Notes: generated from the sequence alone by a model not told the origin. Shown: positions 1 through 9,540, counted from the stretch's first letter. The stretch is DNA of 64,000 nucleotides from Candidatus Poribacteria bacterium (GCA_022820835.1 JAJEET010000065.1:17564-81563), one strand, 5' to 3'. Translations and numbers: made by a program.

Positions 1-1
1 T

Positions 2-73
2 TATGAAGAAGCCGCTGCGCTTCGCGACCGCATCGCCGAACTGAAGGAGCAATCAGCAGGAACACCAAGCTGA
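2..73 (+). CDS. C-terminal fragment of a UVR-motif protein (UvrB or McsA-like)
   Basis: The window opens inside a gene. The last 23 codons end in a helix with the sequence YEEAAALRDRIAELK. This is the classic UVR motif found at the C-terminus of UvrB, where it contacts UvrC, and in McsA-like proteins and UvrC. Only the tail is visible, so the family member cannot be decided; a C-terminal UVR motif fits UvrB and McsA-like proteins equally. The stop is TGA at 71-73. Confidence 0.6.
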   Translation, partial: YEEAAALRDRIAELKEQSAGTPS

Positions 74-181
74 TTCCACAACCAATTTAATGCTTGCGTC
101 TCACGGCGTAATCTGCTAAAATGCAATAAATTGTTCGTAATCCAAAAACCTATAACTTCGATTCTCGGGGGATTAATAATT

Positions 182-210
182 TTGCTAATTCGGAATTAAA
201 ATGCTAATCT
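182..210 (+). promoter_or_regulatory. Possible sigma70 promoter of the rubredoxin-like gene
   Basis: TTGCTA (182-187), a 17-base spacer and TAATCT (205-210), with TGC directly before the -10 box (extended -10 form). It lies 29 bases before the ATG at 239. The match is moderate. Confidence 0.4.
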
Positions 211-238
211 TCTTGAGGAATAGAGAAAGGACATTACA

Positions 239-496
239 ATGTTTGTTTGTATAGCTTGCGGCTATTTGTGGAAGGAAGCAGATAACCCACCGGAAGAGTG
301 CCCAGCATGCACGGCACCCAAAGAGAAATACATTCCTTACGATGACAGAGCGGAACGCTGGGTCAAGCGTGCTGTTGCAGCACACGTTATGTACCCAGAC
401 GAAGAAGGCGCAGACCTCCGCGCAGAGAATTCTGCTCTCTCATCACACATCAGATTCGCCCTCGTGGGGTTACTCGGTGATCTTGCGAAGGAATAG
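239..496 (+). CDS. Rubredoxin-like iron-binding small protein
   Basis: This 85-residue protein starts with a rubredoxin-type metal knuckle: C4-x-x-C7-G and C21-P-x-C24 with APKEKY following, as in rubredoxins and the C-terminal domain of rubrerythrin. The four cysteines would hold one iron. Residues 38-85 are not rubredoxin-like and show no domain I recognise, so this is not a plain electron carrier of the usual 50-55 residues. An AGAAAGGA ribosome site precedes the ATG. The gene stands alone and is followed by a hairpin terminator. A role in electron transfer or peroxide defence is a family inference. Confidence 0.75.
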   Translation: MFVCIACGYLWKEADNPPEECPACTAPKEKYIPYDDRAERWVKRAVAAHVMYPDEEGADLRAENSALSSHIRFALVGLLGDLAKE

Positions 497-504
497 AGCG
501 AAAG

Positions 505-529
505 AGCCTCGATCATCCAAATCGAGGCT
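505..529 (+). terminator. Hairpin terminator after the rubredoxin-like gene
   Basis: A perfect 9-bp stem (AGCCTCGAT at 505-513, ATCGAGGCT at 521-529) with a 7-base loop, followed by TATTTCG. The U-tract is weak, but the stem is 8 bases after the stop codon. Confidence 0.55.
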
Positions 530-648
530 TATTTCGTATGTGCATTGTGGTCTACACCGCCCCAAAAAGCCCATAGTCGCGTCTTTAACCTACTACGAAT
601 AGAAAGGAAGCGGCATTTTCTGAATTAAAAACTGCCGCTATAAAACGA

Positions 649-2166
649 ATGAAAAAGATACGTTATTTGCTGATCCTGTTCCTTATTACCTTGCACGGGA
701 TAGCGTCCGCACAAAATCTCGCAGATCGTGTGGTGGAGCATACCTACCCCAACGGTCTGAAACTATTAATGATCAAGCGCGATACTTCGCCGACGATTGC
801 ACCCTACATCCTCTTTAAAGCAGGATCCGTAGATGAATCAGACGACACACGAGGTATCGCCCACATGTTAGAACACATGCTGTTTAAAGGCACGAAAACA
901 ATTGGCACAAAAGACTTTGAAAAAGAAGCCGTTATCCTCGCGGAAATTGATAAGATAGGCGATGCGCTTGACATAGAGCGTGCGAAAGGTTCAAGAGCAA
1001 ATGCTGATAAAATAACTGAATTGGAAGCGGCACTCAAGGAACAACAAGAACTTGCGAAAGCGTGGATTGTTCAAGGAGAGTATACCGAAATCTATACGCA
1101 GCACGGCAGTACCGGTTTCAACGCTGGAACCTCTGTTGACTACACGATCTATACTGTGGAGTTGCCATCTAACAAATTAGAATTGTGGGCGATGCTTGAG
1201 TCGGATCGGCTCAAGAATGCTGTTTTGCGAGAATTTTACGTAGAGCGCGAAGCAGTGAAAGAGGAACGCCGGATGCGGGTTGACACACAACCCGGTGGTA
1301 AACTCTATGAACAGTTTATCGCTGCAGCTTTTACAACACATCCTTATGGTATGCCGATTATCGGGTGGCCCTCAGATATTGCGATGCTCAATCGTCGCAA
1401 AGCGCAAGAATTCTTCAAGGTCCACTATGCACCGAATAACTCCGTCATGGTGATTGTCGGCAATATTGACATCGACAAAACAATCGCGCTGGTAGAGAAA
1501 TATTTCGGCGATATACCGTCACAACCACTTCCGAGTGAAGTGACAACTGTCGAGCCGCAGCAGGAAGGTGAACGTCGCATTGAAGTCGAATTCGATGCCG
1601 AACCGCAACTGATGATTGGCTATCATAAACCGACGATCCCACATTTTGATGATTATGTCCTCGATATGATTAGCGCGATACTCTCTGATGGACGCACCTC
1701 TCGCTTTTACAAGAACATCGTTGAGGAAGGGATAGCTGTCTCTGCTAATTCAATAAACGGCTATCCAGGAGCACGTTATAATAATCTGTTTTTCATAAGC
1801 GGTACACCCCGCTCACCACACACGACAGTTGACGTTGAAGAAGTAATCTATGCCGAGTTGGAACGGCTTAAGACTGAACCTGTCGCGGAAAAGGAGTTTA
1901 AGCGTATCCTTAAACAGGTTGATGCCAATTTCATTCGGAATCTCAGTTCCAACGCTGGGATGGCACAGCAATTGGCTTTCTTTGAAGGGATCGCCGGCGA
2001 TTGGCGTTATGTACTTGACTGGCGCGAGAACATGTATAAGATTACACCAGAGGACATCATGAGAGTCGCGAAAACCTATTTTACAAAAAGTAACCGCACC
2101 GTCGGCACACTCATTAAGAAAGAGGACGCAGCCCCCGCCGGTGATGAATCGGAGGGTTATGAATAA
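649..2166 (+). CDS. M16 family zinc peptidase (active-type subunit)
   Basis: 505 residues with a cleavable signal peptide (hydrophobic 6-20, ending ASA). The M16 (pitrilysin/insulinase) zinc motif HMLEH is at residues 72-76, and a downstream EREAVKEE segment provides the third zinc ligand and acidic pair. A second M16 domain fills the C-terminal half. About 40 residues of extra, charged helical sequence lie between the zinc motif and the third ligand region, which is common in bacterial periplasmic M16 proteins. The stop overlaps the start of the next gene (TAATG), so the two are translationally coupled and probably form a heterodimer of active and inactive subunits, as known for bacterial M16B pairs. 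Likely periplasmic. Confidence 0.9.
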   Translation: MKKIRYLLILFLITLHGIASAQNLADRVVEHTYPNGLKLLMIKRDTSPTIAPYILFKAGSVDESDDTRGIAHMLEHMLFKGTKTIGTKDFEKEAVILAEIDKIGDALDIERAKGSRANADKITELEAALKEQQELAKAWIVQGEYTEIYTQHGSTGFNAGTSVDYTIYTVELPSNKLELWAMLESDRLKNAVLREFYVEREAVKEERRMRVDTQPGGKLYEQFIAAAFTTHPYGMPIIGWPSDIAMLNRRKAQEFFKVHYAPNNSVMVIVGNIDIDKTIALVEKYFGDIPSQPLPSEVTTVEPQQEGERRIEVEFDAEPQLMIGYHKPTIPHFDDYVLDMISAILSDGRTSRFYKNIVEEGIAVSANSINGYPGARYNNLFFISGTPRSPHTTVDVEEVIYAELERLKTEPVAEKEFKRILKQVDANFIRNLSSNAGMAQQLAFFEGIAGDWRYVLDWRENMYKITPEDIMRVAKTYFTKSNRTVGTLIKKEDAAPAGDESEGYE

Positions 2167-4313
2167 TGAACGAACGAATTTCTACGGGACTTGCCATCAC
2201 GACACTGATTGTTTGCCTCATCGTTTGGGGCATCCCGTCTACATTTGCGAAACCGCACGAAGAACTCACCTTTGAACCTATTACCTTTAAACCCCCGGTT
2301 CCAGAAAAGCGGACACTCTCAAATGGAATGACGCTTTATCTGATTGAAGACCATGAGTTACCACTATTCAATATCAACGGCTTGATTAAAACTGGAGATA
2401 TCTATGATCCTGCGGATAAAATCGGGTTGGCAGCTATCTTTTCAAGTGTAATGCGAACCGGCGGCACGGTGTCGCGGGAGCCGGATGCATTGAATGAGGA
2501 ATTGGAATCCATGGCGGCTGCCGTTGAAGTCGGTATGTCCCGTGAATATGGGACAGTTAACCTTTCAACGCTTGCAGAGGACATCGAAAAGGGATTAGAA
2601 ATCTTTGCTGATGTACTCAGAAACCCTGCCTTTCGTGAGGACAAATTGGAACTTCGCAAGCAGCAAGCCGTTGAAGGTATCCGCCGACGGAATGACAATC
2701 CTATCCAACTCGCGTGGCGTAACTTCTCTGCCTTGCTCTATGGAACCGACCACCCGTTCGGATGGTATTCTGAGATTGAAAACATAGAAAGTATCACTGT
2801 GAACGATCTCAAAGCCTTTCATACGAAGTATTACCATCCCAATAACATGATGCTTGCGATTACCGGCGATTTTGAAACAGAAACCTTGATCCCGCAACTT
2901 GAAAAGGTGTTTGAGGGATGGGAATCCACAGAAATTACATTCCCTGACGTTCCAACAATAGATGCCGTTTCAGAGCCATCCGTTAATTACATCTTCAAAG
3001 ACCTCCCGCAGTCGGTCATGCTCATCGGACATTTCGGTATCAAACGCACCCCCGATTTCCCGGATTATTTCGCACTCCGTGTCATGAATGATATACTTGG
3101 TGAAGGCGGTTTCACCTCGCGTCTCATGACGGAAGTACGTGAGAAGCACGGTCTCGCCTACATGGTAGGCAGCATCATGCAAACAACCTACTACACGAAT
3201 CCGGGGGAATGGTTCGCTTATTCACAAACCCGTACAGACAAAACAGCCGAGGCGATCTCGCTCATTATTGATGTCGTCAAGGGACTCCGAGATGCACCTG
3301 TGCCAGAAGCAGAACTCCAACGCACGAAAGACTCGCTCATTAATTCGTTTGTCTTCGGATTTGAGAGCAGCGCGCAAATCGCATTTCAGCAGATGATGCT
3401 CGCTTATCGTGGTTTTAGCCCCGATTTCCTTGAGACGTTTACCGATAACATCGCTAAGGTAACAGCAGAAGATGTACAGGCAGTCGCACAGAAGTATCTC
3501 CATCCCGATGCACTGACGATTGTCACCGTCGGGAATAAGGAAAACTTCGACCGCCCCCTCGATGAATTCGGAATGGTCAACGAAATTGAGATAGCGCAAC
3601 CCGAACCGCCGCCCGCAGAACCAATGCCTGAAGCAAGCGAAGCGGAAATGATGAAAGCCAAAGAAATCCTCGCTGCAGCAGTTGCGGCGCACGGTGGACT
3701 TGAGAAACTGCAAACAGTGAAGAATTTGGTTATTGAGGCACAGGTAATGGGTAATACGCCCCAAGGACCGATGCAGATAGACGGTACATCATACTACGTC
3801 TACCCTGACAAATATAGGCAGGATTTGAAACTGCCTCAGGGCGAAATGGCTTATATCTTTGATGGCACATCTGGTTTTGCGATAACACCAATGGGGAATC
3901 AACCTATGCCCCCCCAAATGGCTTCCACCTTCAAAGATGCGATTTTCCGCGAAACTCTATGGTTATTACCGAATTTGTCACAAAACGATATTCCGCTCCA
4001 GTATGCTGGCACAGAAGAGGTGGACGGTAAACCTGCCTCCATTTTGCTGGTCCCGCAGCCATCTGGCGAGATGCTGAGGCTCTTTGTGAGTGACGATACG
4101 CACTATGTCGTGAAACTATCTTACCGCGAAACAGCTCAAGGAACTGCTGTTATCCGAGAGACATATATGAAGGATTACCGCGACGTTGATGGCGTTAAAG
4201 TACCATATCATATTGTGCAGAATGTGGAAGGTCAGCTCTTTAGCGAGAGCAAGGTAACGAACGTCACATTGAACGCTGAACTTGAGGAATCACTATTCCA
4301 GGAGCCAGAGTGA
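2166..4313 (+). CDS. M16 family protein lacking the zinc motif, with a C-terminal LolA-like domain
   Basis: 715 residues with an N-terminal signal segment. Residues about 45-470 are an M16 fold, but the HxxEH motif is replaced by an IGLAAIFSS segment, so it cannot bind catalytic zinc. The R/Y substrate-binding pair typical of the inactive partner subunit is plausible around HGLAYMVGS. From about residue 495 (MMKAKEILAAAVAAHGG) a second domain begins that resembles outer-membrane lipoprotein sorting or LolA-like domains, ending near the C-terminus (DVDGVKVPYHI). Start and stop overlap both neighbours by 1 and 4 bases. It likely partners the active M16 protein encoded upstream. Confidence 0.85.
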   Translation: MNERISTGLAITTLIVCLIVWGIPSTFAKPHEELTFEPITFKPPVPEKRTLSNGMTLYLIEDHELPLFNINGLIKTGDIYDPADKIGLAAIFSSVMRTGGTVSREPDALNEELESMAAAVEVGMSREYGTVNLSTLAEDIEKGLEIFADVLRNPAFREDKLELRKQQAVEGIRRRNDNPIQLAWRNFSALLYGTDHPFGWYSEIENIESITVNDLKAFHTKYYHPNNMMLAITGDFETETLIPQLEKVFEGWESTEITFPDVPTIDAVSEPSVNYIFKDLPQSVMLIGHFGIKRTPDFPDYFALRVMNDILGEGGFTSRLMTEVREKHGLAYMVGSIMQTTYYTNPGEWFAYSQTRTDKTAEAISLIIDVVKGLRDAPVPEAELQRTKDSLINSFVFGFESSAQIAFQQMMLAYRGFSPDFLETFTDNIAKVTAEDVQAVAQKYLHPDALTIVTVGNKENFDRPLDEFGMVNEIEIAQPEPPPAEPMPEASEAEMMKAKEILAAAVAAHGGLEKLQTVKNLVIEAQVMGNTPQGPMQIDGTSYYVYPDKYRQDLKLPQGEMAYIFDGTSGFAITPMGNQPMPPQMASTFKDAIFRETLWLLPNLSQNDIPLQYAGTEEVDGKPASILLVPQPSGEMLRLFVSDDTHYVVKLSYRETAQGTAVIRETYMKDYRDVDGVKVPYHIVQNVEGQLFSESKVTNVTLNAELEESLFQEPE

Positions 4314-5092
4314 AGACGTTAGATTTACGCGTCCGCTACTTTCAGGATAGTACACCAGCAGATGTACCGTGCCGCGAAACGGCGTTCATCCGACGTGAGT
4401 TTGAGATGCCGTTGCCGGTTGATGAGACGGCATTGGTTCTGGTCGATTTATGGAACGTGCATTTCATTGAGAGCTGGATAGAACGCGCCGCCCGGATAAC
4501 AACGGAGTGCGTTGTGCCTGTAATAGACACCGCGCGGAAAGCCGGTTTGACAATCGTTCATGCACCTTCTCCGCCGGTAGCAGCACAGTATCCGCAACTC
4601 AAACGGCACAAACCGCCTGAATCGTCCGCGCCTTCGGCGTGGCCACCCTCCGATTTCCGAAGTCGTGCGGGTGACTACGCCGTTTATCGCGGTCCGCGCA
4701 GCCAACCGCCGGGGATCAGTGTGCATTGGGACAAGCTCGCCTCACAACTCGCTGTCTCTCCCGCGATTGATATACAAGATGATGACTTTGTTATCGCCAC
4801 GGGGCAGCAGTTGCATGAACTGATCGAAGAGCGGCGTATCCTACATCTAATTTTTGCCGGTTTCGCAACGAATTGGTGTGTACTGGGTAGGGATTACGGG
4901 ATCCGATCAATGTCAAGATATGGTTACAATATCGTGCTACTCCGCGACGCTACAACAGGTGTGGAATTTCCCGATACCTACGATAATCTCTTCACGACAG
5001 AGATCGCCATTCGGGAAGTAGAGCAGCAGTACGGATTCAGTGCATCAAACGCCGATTTCTTTGCGGCGGTTGAGAAACTTCCTGGATTATGA
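4310..5092 (+). CDS. Isochorismatase-like cysteine hydrolase family protein
   Basis: 260 residues, GTG start overlapping the upstream stop (GTGA). The fold signature is clear: ALVLVDLWN with Asp46, and FATNWCVLGRDYG with the nucleophile Cys190, plus GYNIVLLRDATTG. The third member of the usual Asp-Lys-Cys triad appears changed: the segment DDFVIATGQQ has Thr where the DxVIxK lysine is expected, so activity is uncertain. Amidase or nicotinamidase-type chemistry is known for the family; the substrate is not deducible. Its stop overlaps the ATG of the toxin-like gene (ATGA at 5089-5092). Confidence 0.8.
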   Translation: MKTLDLRVRYFQDSTPADVPCRETAFIRREFEMPLPVDETALVLVDLWNVHFIESWIERAARITTECVVPVIDTARKAGLTIVHAPSPPVAAQYPQLKRHKPPESSAPSAWPPSDFRSRAGDYAVYRGPRSQPPGISVHWDKLASQLAVSPAIDIQDDDFVIATGQQLHELIEERRILHLIFAGFATNWCVLGRDYGIRSMSRYGYNIVLLRDATTGVEFPDTYDNLFTTEIAIREVEQQYGFSASNADFFAAVEKLPGL

Positions 5093-5444
5093 GTAGAGAT
5101 CCTATTCTTAGTGTTGTCTTTTTTGTACCGATGTGGGCCGAATGCCTGTACAGCAATGGCTTAAAAGTCTTGATGACGCAGATAGAAAGGCTATTGGAGA
5201 AGACATAAGACTTGTGCAATTTGGTTGGCCCTTAGGTATGCCTCTTGTTAGGAAGATGGAAACACATCTATGGGAAATTCGCAGTCGTCTCAAAAGAAGA
5301 CGTATCGCACGGGTGCTTTTTACTGTGGAAGGTAACAAGATGGTCCTTCTGCATGGTTTCATCAAAAAATCTCAAAAGATACCTCGGACGGATTTGAATT
5401 TGGCACGTGAGCGAAGAAATTTATGGCAAAGTAGGAGAATTTAG
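5089..5444 (+). pseudogene. HigB/Gp49-type (RelE superfamily) toxin, frameshifted in a T run
   Basis: From an ATG that overlaps the upstream stop, the reading begins MSRDPILSVVFF and then runs into the wrong frame. The rest of the protein (GRMPVQQWLKSLDD onward, from about 5133) lies in another frame and is a clear Gp49/HigB-like toxin: GMPLVRKM and LWEIRSRL are family hallmarks. The two parts join perfectly if the T6 run at 5119-5124 had one more T, giving VVFFCTDVGRMPV. So the gene is broken by one base, is mis-sequenced, or is read by slippage. A GTG at 5133 could give a 103-residue product lacking the first beta strand. An antitoxin gene follows after 1 base. Confidence 0.8.
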
Positions 5445-5445
5445 C

Positions 5446-5793
5446 ATGAATAAATATGAAGGGGACAATTTTGAGGATTTTCTCGCAGCGGAAGGTATCC
5501 TTGAAGATGTAACAGAACGCGCCCTCAAACGATTGTTGGCATTAGAAATTGAGGATATGGTAAACGCAGCGAATGTGAGGAGAGCAAGCGCTGCCGAGAC
5601 CATAGGTACAGCTCCTGCACAATTGAATCACTATTTGTTTGACGTGGACAACGTTGTTATTTCCTCAGAACTGTTGAATGATTTTGCTGTTGAGGCAACG
5701 GAGCTGAAGACCGAACCTGTCCATTTAAATAATCTTTTGTTTGATTTGGAAGAATTGTTAGATCGCTACTTTTCCGAAAAAGTAGCTGCCTGA
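5446..5793 (+). CDS. HigA-like antitoxin with a degenerate helix-turn-helix
   Basis: 115 residues; the ATG at 5446 is preceded by GGAG and begins 1 base after the toxin stop. The N-terminus (NFEDFLAAEGILEDV) matches the opening of HigA-type antitoxins that pair with Gp49 toxins. The region where a Cro/C1-type helix-turn-helix should sit is recognisable but degenerate (AAETIGTAPAQLNHYLF). The C-terminus contains two related acidic segments (LNHYLFDVDN, LNNLLFDLEE), possibly a short internal duplication. Toxin-first order fits the HigBA arrangement. DNA binding is doubtful; toxin neutralisation is the likely role. Confidence 0.7.
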   Translation: MNKYEGDNFEDFLAAEGILEDVTERALKRLLALEIEDMVNAANVRRASAAETIGTAPAQLNHYLFDVDNVVISSELLNDFAVEATELKTEPVHLNNLLFDLEELLDRYFSEKVAA

Positions 5794-5806
5794 AAGAGGA
5801 ATCAAA

Positions 5807-6136
5807 ATGACCACAGAAACAAAATTTTTTATTCCTAAAGCGAAAGATGATGCCCAAGCAGAGGAAGTCTGGGAATCTGTTAAGAAATTTGCGGAAGAGA
5901 CACTGGACTGGGACGTCTCAGATAGACGTATTTTCAGTATTGCCTATCAGAAACGCGGCGAAGACTATTATGTAGAAGTAGGGAAACCAGATCCGCGTAA
6001 CAAAGAACTTGTGGTTGCAATATTTGAGTCAATGACTTATCTTATATGTACGCCGAACCGTGGTGTACTGCGAGGTATGCCACTTTTGATAGCGGAATCA
6101 GAATTGACAGATATTACAGATTTCCCACCGAGTTAG
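5807..6136 (+). CDS. Hypothetical protein downstream of a HigBA-like pair
   Basis: 109 residues, ATG with a GAAAGAGGAA ribosome site 13 bases after the antitoxin stop, so probably in the same transcript. The protein is soluble, acidic and has no cysteine pairs apart from one Cys, no membrane segment and no domain I recognise. The first third is helical and Lys/Glu-rich; the middle (RIFSIAYQKRGEDYYVEVG) looks like two beta strands. It is followed by an efflux operon on the opposite strand. Function unknown. Confidence 0.7.
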   Translation: MTTETKFFIPKAKDDAQAEEVWESVKKFAEETLDWDVSDRRIFSIAYQKRGEDYYVEVGKPDPRNKELVVAIFESMTYLICTPNRGVLRGMPLLIAESELTDITDFPPS

Positions 6137-6229
6137 GAATTCTCCAAAGGCGTAAGTACATCATGAGAAGCAAAATTATTAACATATTGCTGGTAGTTTG
6201 GATTACTTTCTCCATCTACATGAAGGGTT

Positions 6230-9200
6230 CTAATCATCTGCTGGGACTGCATTACCTAATAGGTCTTCGTCTGAAACGGTTCGGAAACGTTCCTCTGGAT
6301 TTCTCAGAACGAGACCTCGTAAGTCCGATGTAATCGCGTAGAGTGCAGGCATCACAAACAGCGTCATTGCGGTTGCAACGGCGAGTCCGAAAATGATCGT
6401 ATACGCCATCGGCATCCATATAGGCGATTTGCCACCTAATCCGATTGCCATTGGAATAAGTCCAAAGATCGTCGTTAATGAAGTGAGAATAATCGGACGG
6501 AGTCGGATGCTACCGCCTTTCAAGATGGCGTACCACTTGTTGTAGCCGCGTTCTCGGTATTTATTGATAAAATCTATGAGCACAATCGAATCGTTGACGA
6601 CAATCCCTGAAAGTGCAACGATACCAAACATCGCGACGATGCTAAGTGTCGCATCGGAAAGTAGGAGTCCTACCATCGCACCGATCATACCGAACGGCAC
6701 CGCGAACATAATGATAATCGGTTGTATAAACGACCTGAATTGTGCACCCAATACCACATAAATTAGCAACAGCCCAACAATGAACAACTTCCACAACTCG
6801 GAAAAGGATTCTGTAATTTCATCGAAAACGCCTCGAAAATCGAGTTGGTATCCTGGGTACAGTGCCTCAACATTGGCAAAGGCACCCTTTAACGCTTGAT
6901 CCACTTCAAATGGCGTTGTTTTCTGTCTATCAACGGAGGCATAAACCGTAATTGCGCGTTCTCCATCGAATCGATGGATATCTGCGTATCCTTTTTCCAC
7001 CACGATGTTCGCAACATCCTTGAGTGGAACAATCGCACCGGTGGGTATTGCAATCAAGAGATTATTAAGTTCAGCAAGATTTGTAAGTGCGTCTTCCTCA
7101 TATTTGACGATGACATTAATCGCCTCGTCTGCTTCACGATAGGTTGTAACTTTAGCCCCATCAATCGCCGTCCGAACGGTTTGTGCAACCTGAAACGTCG
7201 TTAATCCATATTGATATGCTTTCTCCTGATTCAAGTAGATGTGCAGTTCAGATTTTCCGATGCTGAAGTCATCCCGGATATCGTAAACGCCGTCCATCTG
7301 AATGAGCTCTGTCTTGAGAACGTCAGTGAGTTCAATCAGATTCTCAAATCTCGGTCCTTTTACTCTGACCCTCACATCTGCGACTTGTGGTGCACCCCCA
7401 TCCTGTGTGACAAAACCCAGCCGCTCAATTCCACTAATTGTGGCGGTTTTCGTCCGTAGTTCTGCGATGATCTCATCCACACCTCGGGTGCGTTCTTGCT
7501 TTGGTGTGAGCTCGACGATGACCTCTCCTAAATTTGAACCGTAGGTAACACTTCTTCTTATCAAACCTGACATAAATGTGTGTAAACCGACATTGCTGAC
7601 AACCGCATCAACCTCAACTGATGGAAGTCTTTTAGCCATCTCTTCAATTTGGACAATTACTTCTGTTGTTTCCTGTATACCGTAGGAAGGAGGCATCTCG
7701 GCTTGGACATAAAATTGTGGGAACTCTTCACCAGGGAAGAGTTCCCTGTCAAGAACAAAGAATGCCCCGATGCACGCAACCAATCCGAAAAAGAGGACAC
7801 TACCTACAAACGCATATCGGTATCGAATGGTTATTTTTAGGATCCTAACATATCGGTTCCGAATTAATTCAAAAAACATAGCAAACCATACGAAAAAGCC
7901 GACAATGCGGACACCGAGGGCGAAACCCCTCGGAGACTCGGTTCGGAGATTTTCAAGCCTGCTGCGTCCTGTGCGAATTTTGGTACTTCCCCATTCAGCG
8001 ACGTGTGCCGGTAAAATGACGAAGACCTCAAAAAGAGATGCTATCAACACCAGAATCGCCATAACCGGCACGATCCGCATAAACTGTCCAGTAACACCAG
8101 ACATGAACATCAACGGTCCAAAAGCACAGATTGTCGTCAAACTTGCCGCTACAACGGGCCAACCGACCTCTCCTGCACCGCGAATAGCGGCAACTTTTGG
8201 AGATAATCCAGACTCAATATACCGATAGATATTCTCTATGACAACAATAGCGTCATCAACAACGATGCCAACAACCAAGATAAGCCCAAACAAGGCAACG
8301 CCATTTAGCGTATAACCAGCAATGGACATAAACCAAAATGTTGCCATGAACGCAACCGGTATGCCGAGTGCCGCAAATAGCGCATTCCGCCATCCAATAA
8401 AGAGAAGGAGCATTAGCACAACAAGCACCAAACCGAAAAACGCATTTGTTTCAAGAATTCTCAATCGTTCTTTGAGAACAACGGAATAGTCATTAACAAC
8501 CGTCAACTCAGCACCTTCAGGGAGATCCGTTCTCCGATTGTTGACCAATTCTCGAAGTTTAGCAACCAATGCAATTGTGTTGCCCTCAGTCTTCTTTTGC
8601 ACACTCAGACTAATCGAAGGTTGTCCATCAATTCGCGATAGTGTTCGCACCGCCTCGTAGGTATCAGAGATCGTTGCAACATCTTTCAGACGGAGAAGCG
8701 TACCTATCGGCTGAACAGTGATGAGAGTTTCGCCAATAGTGTCCAAATCGGTGAATTCTCCCATCGTTCGGATCATGAATTCTGTGCCTCCCAGTTCCAT
8801 GGTGCCGGCGGGGAGATTCAAGTTGTTTGCTCCGAGCGCGGTAATGACCGCTGAAATTGGGAGTCGATATGCCTTCAACCGATCCGGGTTCACCTCAATC
8901 CATATTTCCCTCTCACGGAGACCTGCCATTCGAACAGAGGCGATGTTTTTGATGTCCGAGATCTCGTTTTTGAGATTTTCAGCAATATTCCGCATCTGCG
9001 TTTCCGCAATATTTCCACCGACAACAATCGTCAAAATAGGAAAACCAAATGAAATATCAAATTCGTCAACCCTCGGATCATCTAAAATCTCCTCTGGCAA
9101 CTCATTTACCTGCTCAACAGCGGTGCGTAGGTTTTCAAGCTCCTTGTCAAAATCCCGGTCGCTTATCTCCTCAAAATCGACAAAGATAACAGAACGCCCC

Positions 9201-9460
9201 TCTGAAGAGGTAGAAAACAATAGGTCAACTTTGTTGACGTTCTCCTCAATAGCATCTTCAATAGAAGCAGTGACAAGCTTTTCAACTTCTTCTGGGGATG
9301 CTCCCGGATATAGCGTTGTCACAACTGCGCTCTGAACTGAGACTTCTGGGGTGAGTTCCCGCGGTAGGTTTATCCATGCGTACAACCCAAAAACGATGAT
9401 GATTAGCATCAACATGTTCGCTAAGACAGGATTGTTTACGGATAACTTAGGGATAGACAT
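6230..9460 (-). CDS. RND efflux pump, inner-membrane transporter (second copy)
   Basis: 1076 residues from the ATG at 9460; an upstream in-frame ATG at 9532 would add 24 residues not seen in the tandem paralogue. It is a complete HAE1/AcrB-type RND permease: 12 membrane segments, two large periplasmic loops, and the proton-relay pair in VVDDAIVVIENIYR. It is roughly 80% identical by eye to the pump encoded just upstream (9577-12807). There is no good ribosome site before 9460, unlike its paralogue, and a 10-bp hairpin lies between the two genes. It is the last gene of a tolC-hlyD-RND-RND operon; two pumps may form a heterotrimer or be alternative partners. Confidence 0.93.
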   Translation of the reverse strand: MSIPKLSVNNPVLANMLMLIIIVFGLYAWINLPRELTPEVSVQSAVVTTLYPGASPEEVEKLVTASIEDAIEENVNKVDLLFSTSSEGRSVIFVDFEEISDRDFDKELENLRTAVEQVNELPEEILDDPRVDEFDISFGFPILTIVVGGNIAETQMRNIAENLKNEISDIKNIASVRMAGLREREIWIEVNPDRLKAYRLPISAVITALGANNLNLPAGTMELGGTEFMIRTMGEFTDLDTIGETLITVQPIGTLLRLKDVATISDTYEAVRTLSRIDGQPSISLSVQKKTEGNTIALVAKLRELVNNRRTDLPEGAELTVVNDYSVVLKERLRILETNAFFGLVLVVLMLLLFIGWRNALFAALGIPVAFMATFWFMSIAGYTLNGVALFGLILVVGIVVDDAIVVIENIYRYIESGLSPKVAAIRGAGEVGWPVVAASLTTICAFGPLMFMSGVTGQFMRIVPVMAILVLIASLFEVFVILPAHVAEWGSTKIRTGRSRLENLRTESPRGFALGVRIVGFFVWFAMFFELIRNRYVRILKITIRYRYAFVGSVLFFGLVACIGAFFVLDRELFPGEEFPQFYVQAEMPPSYGIQETTEVIVQIEEMAKRLPSVEVDAVVSNVGLHTFMSGLIRRSVTYGSNLGEVIVELTPKQERTRGVDEIIAELRTKTATISGIERLGFVTQDGGAPQVADVRVRVKGPRFENLIELTDVLKTELIQMDGVYDIRDDFSIGKSELHIYLNQEKAYQYGLTTFQVAQTVRTAIDGAKVTTYREADEAINVIVKYEEDALTNLAELNNLLIAIPTGAIVPLKDVANIVVEKGYADIHRFDGERAITVYASVDRQKTTPFEVDQALKGAFANVEALYPGYQLDFRGVFDEITESFSELWKLFIVGLLLIYVVLGAQFRSFIQPIIIMFAVPFGMIGAMVGLLLSDATLSIVAMFGIVALSGIVVNDSIVLIDFINKYRERGYNKWYAILKGGSIRLRPIILTSLTTIFGLIPMAIGLGGKSPIWMPMAYTIIFGLAVATAMTLFVMPALYAITSDLRGLVLRNPEERFRTVSDEDLLGNAVPADD

Positions 9461-9540
9461 GGCAATCGGATTTTTCTGTGTCGAATTTGGGGGCTTAGTG
9501 TTGACCCGAAAATATTCGTCTACAAGGAACAAAAGTGTAT

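Noticed and set aside
3222..3764. A 180-codon open frame on the minus strand inside the second M16 gene
   Set aside because: It lies wholly inside a confident gene, has cysteine-rich, low-complexity composition and no ribosome site or family.
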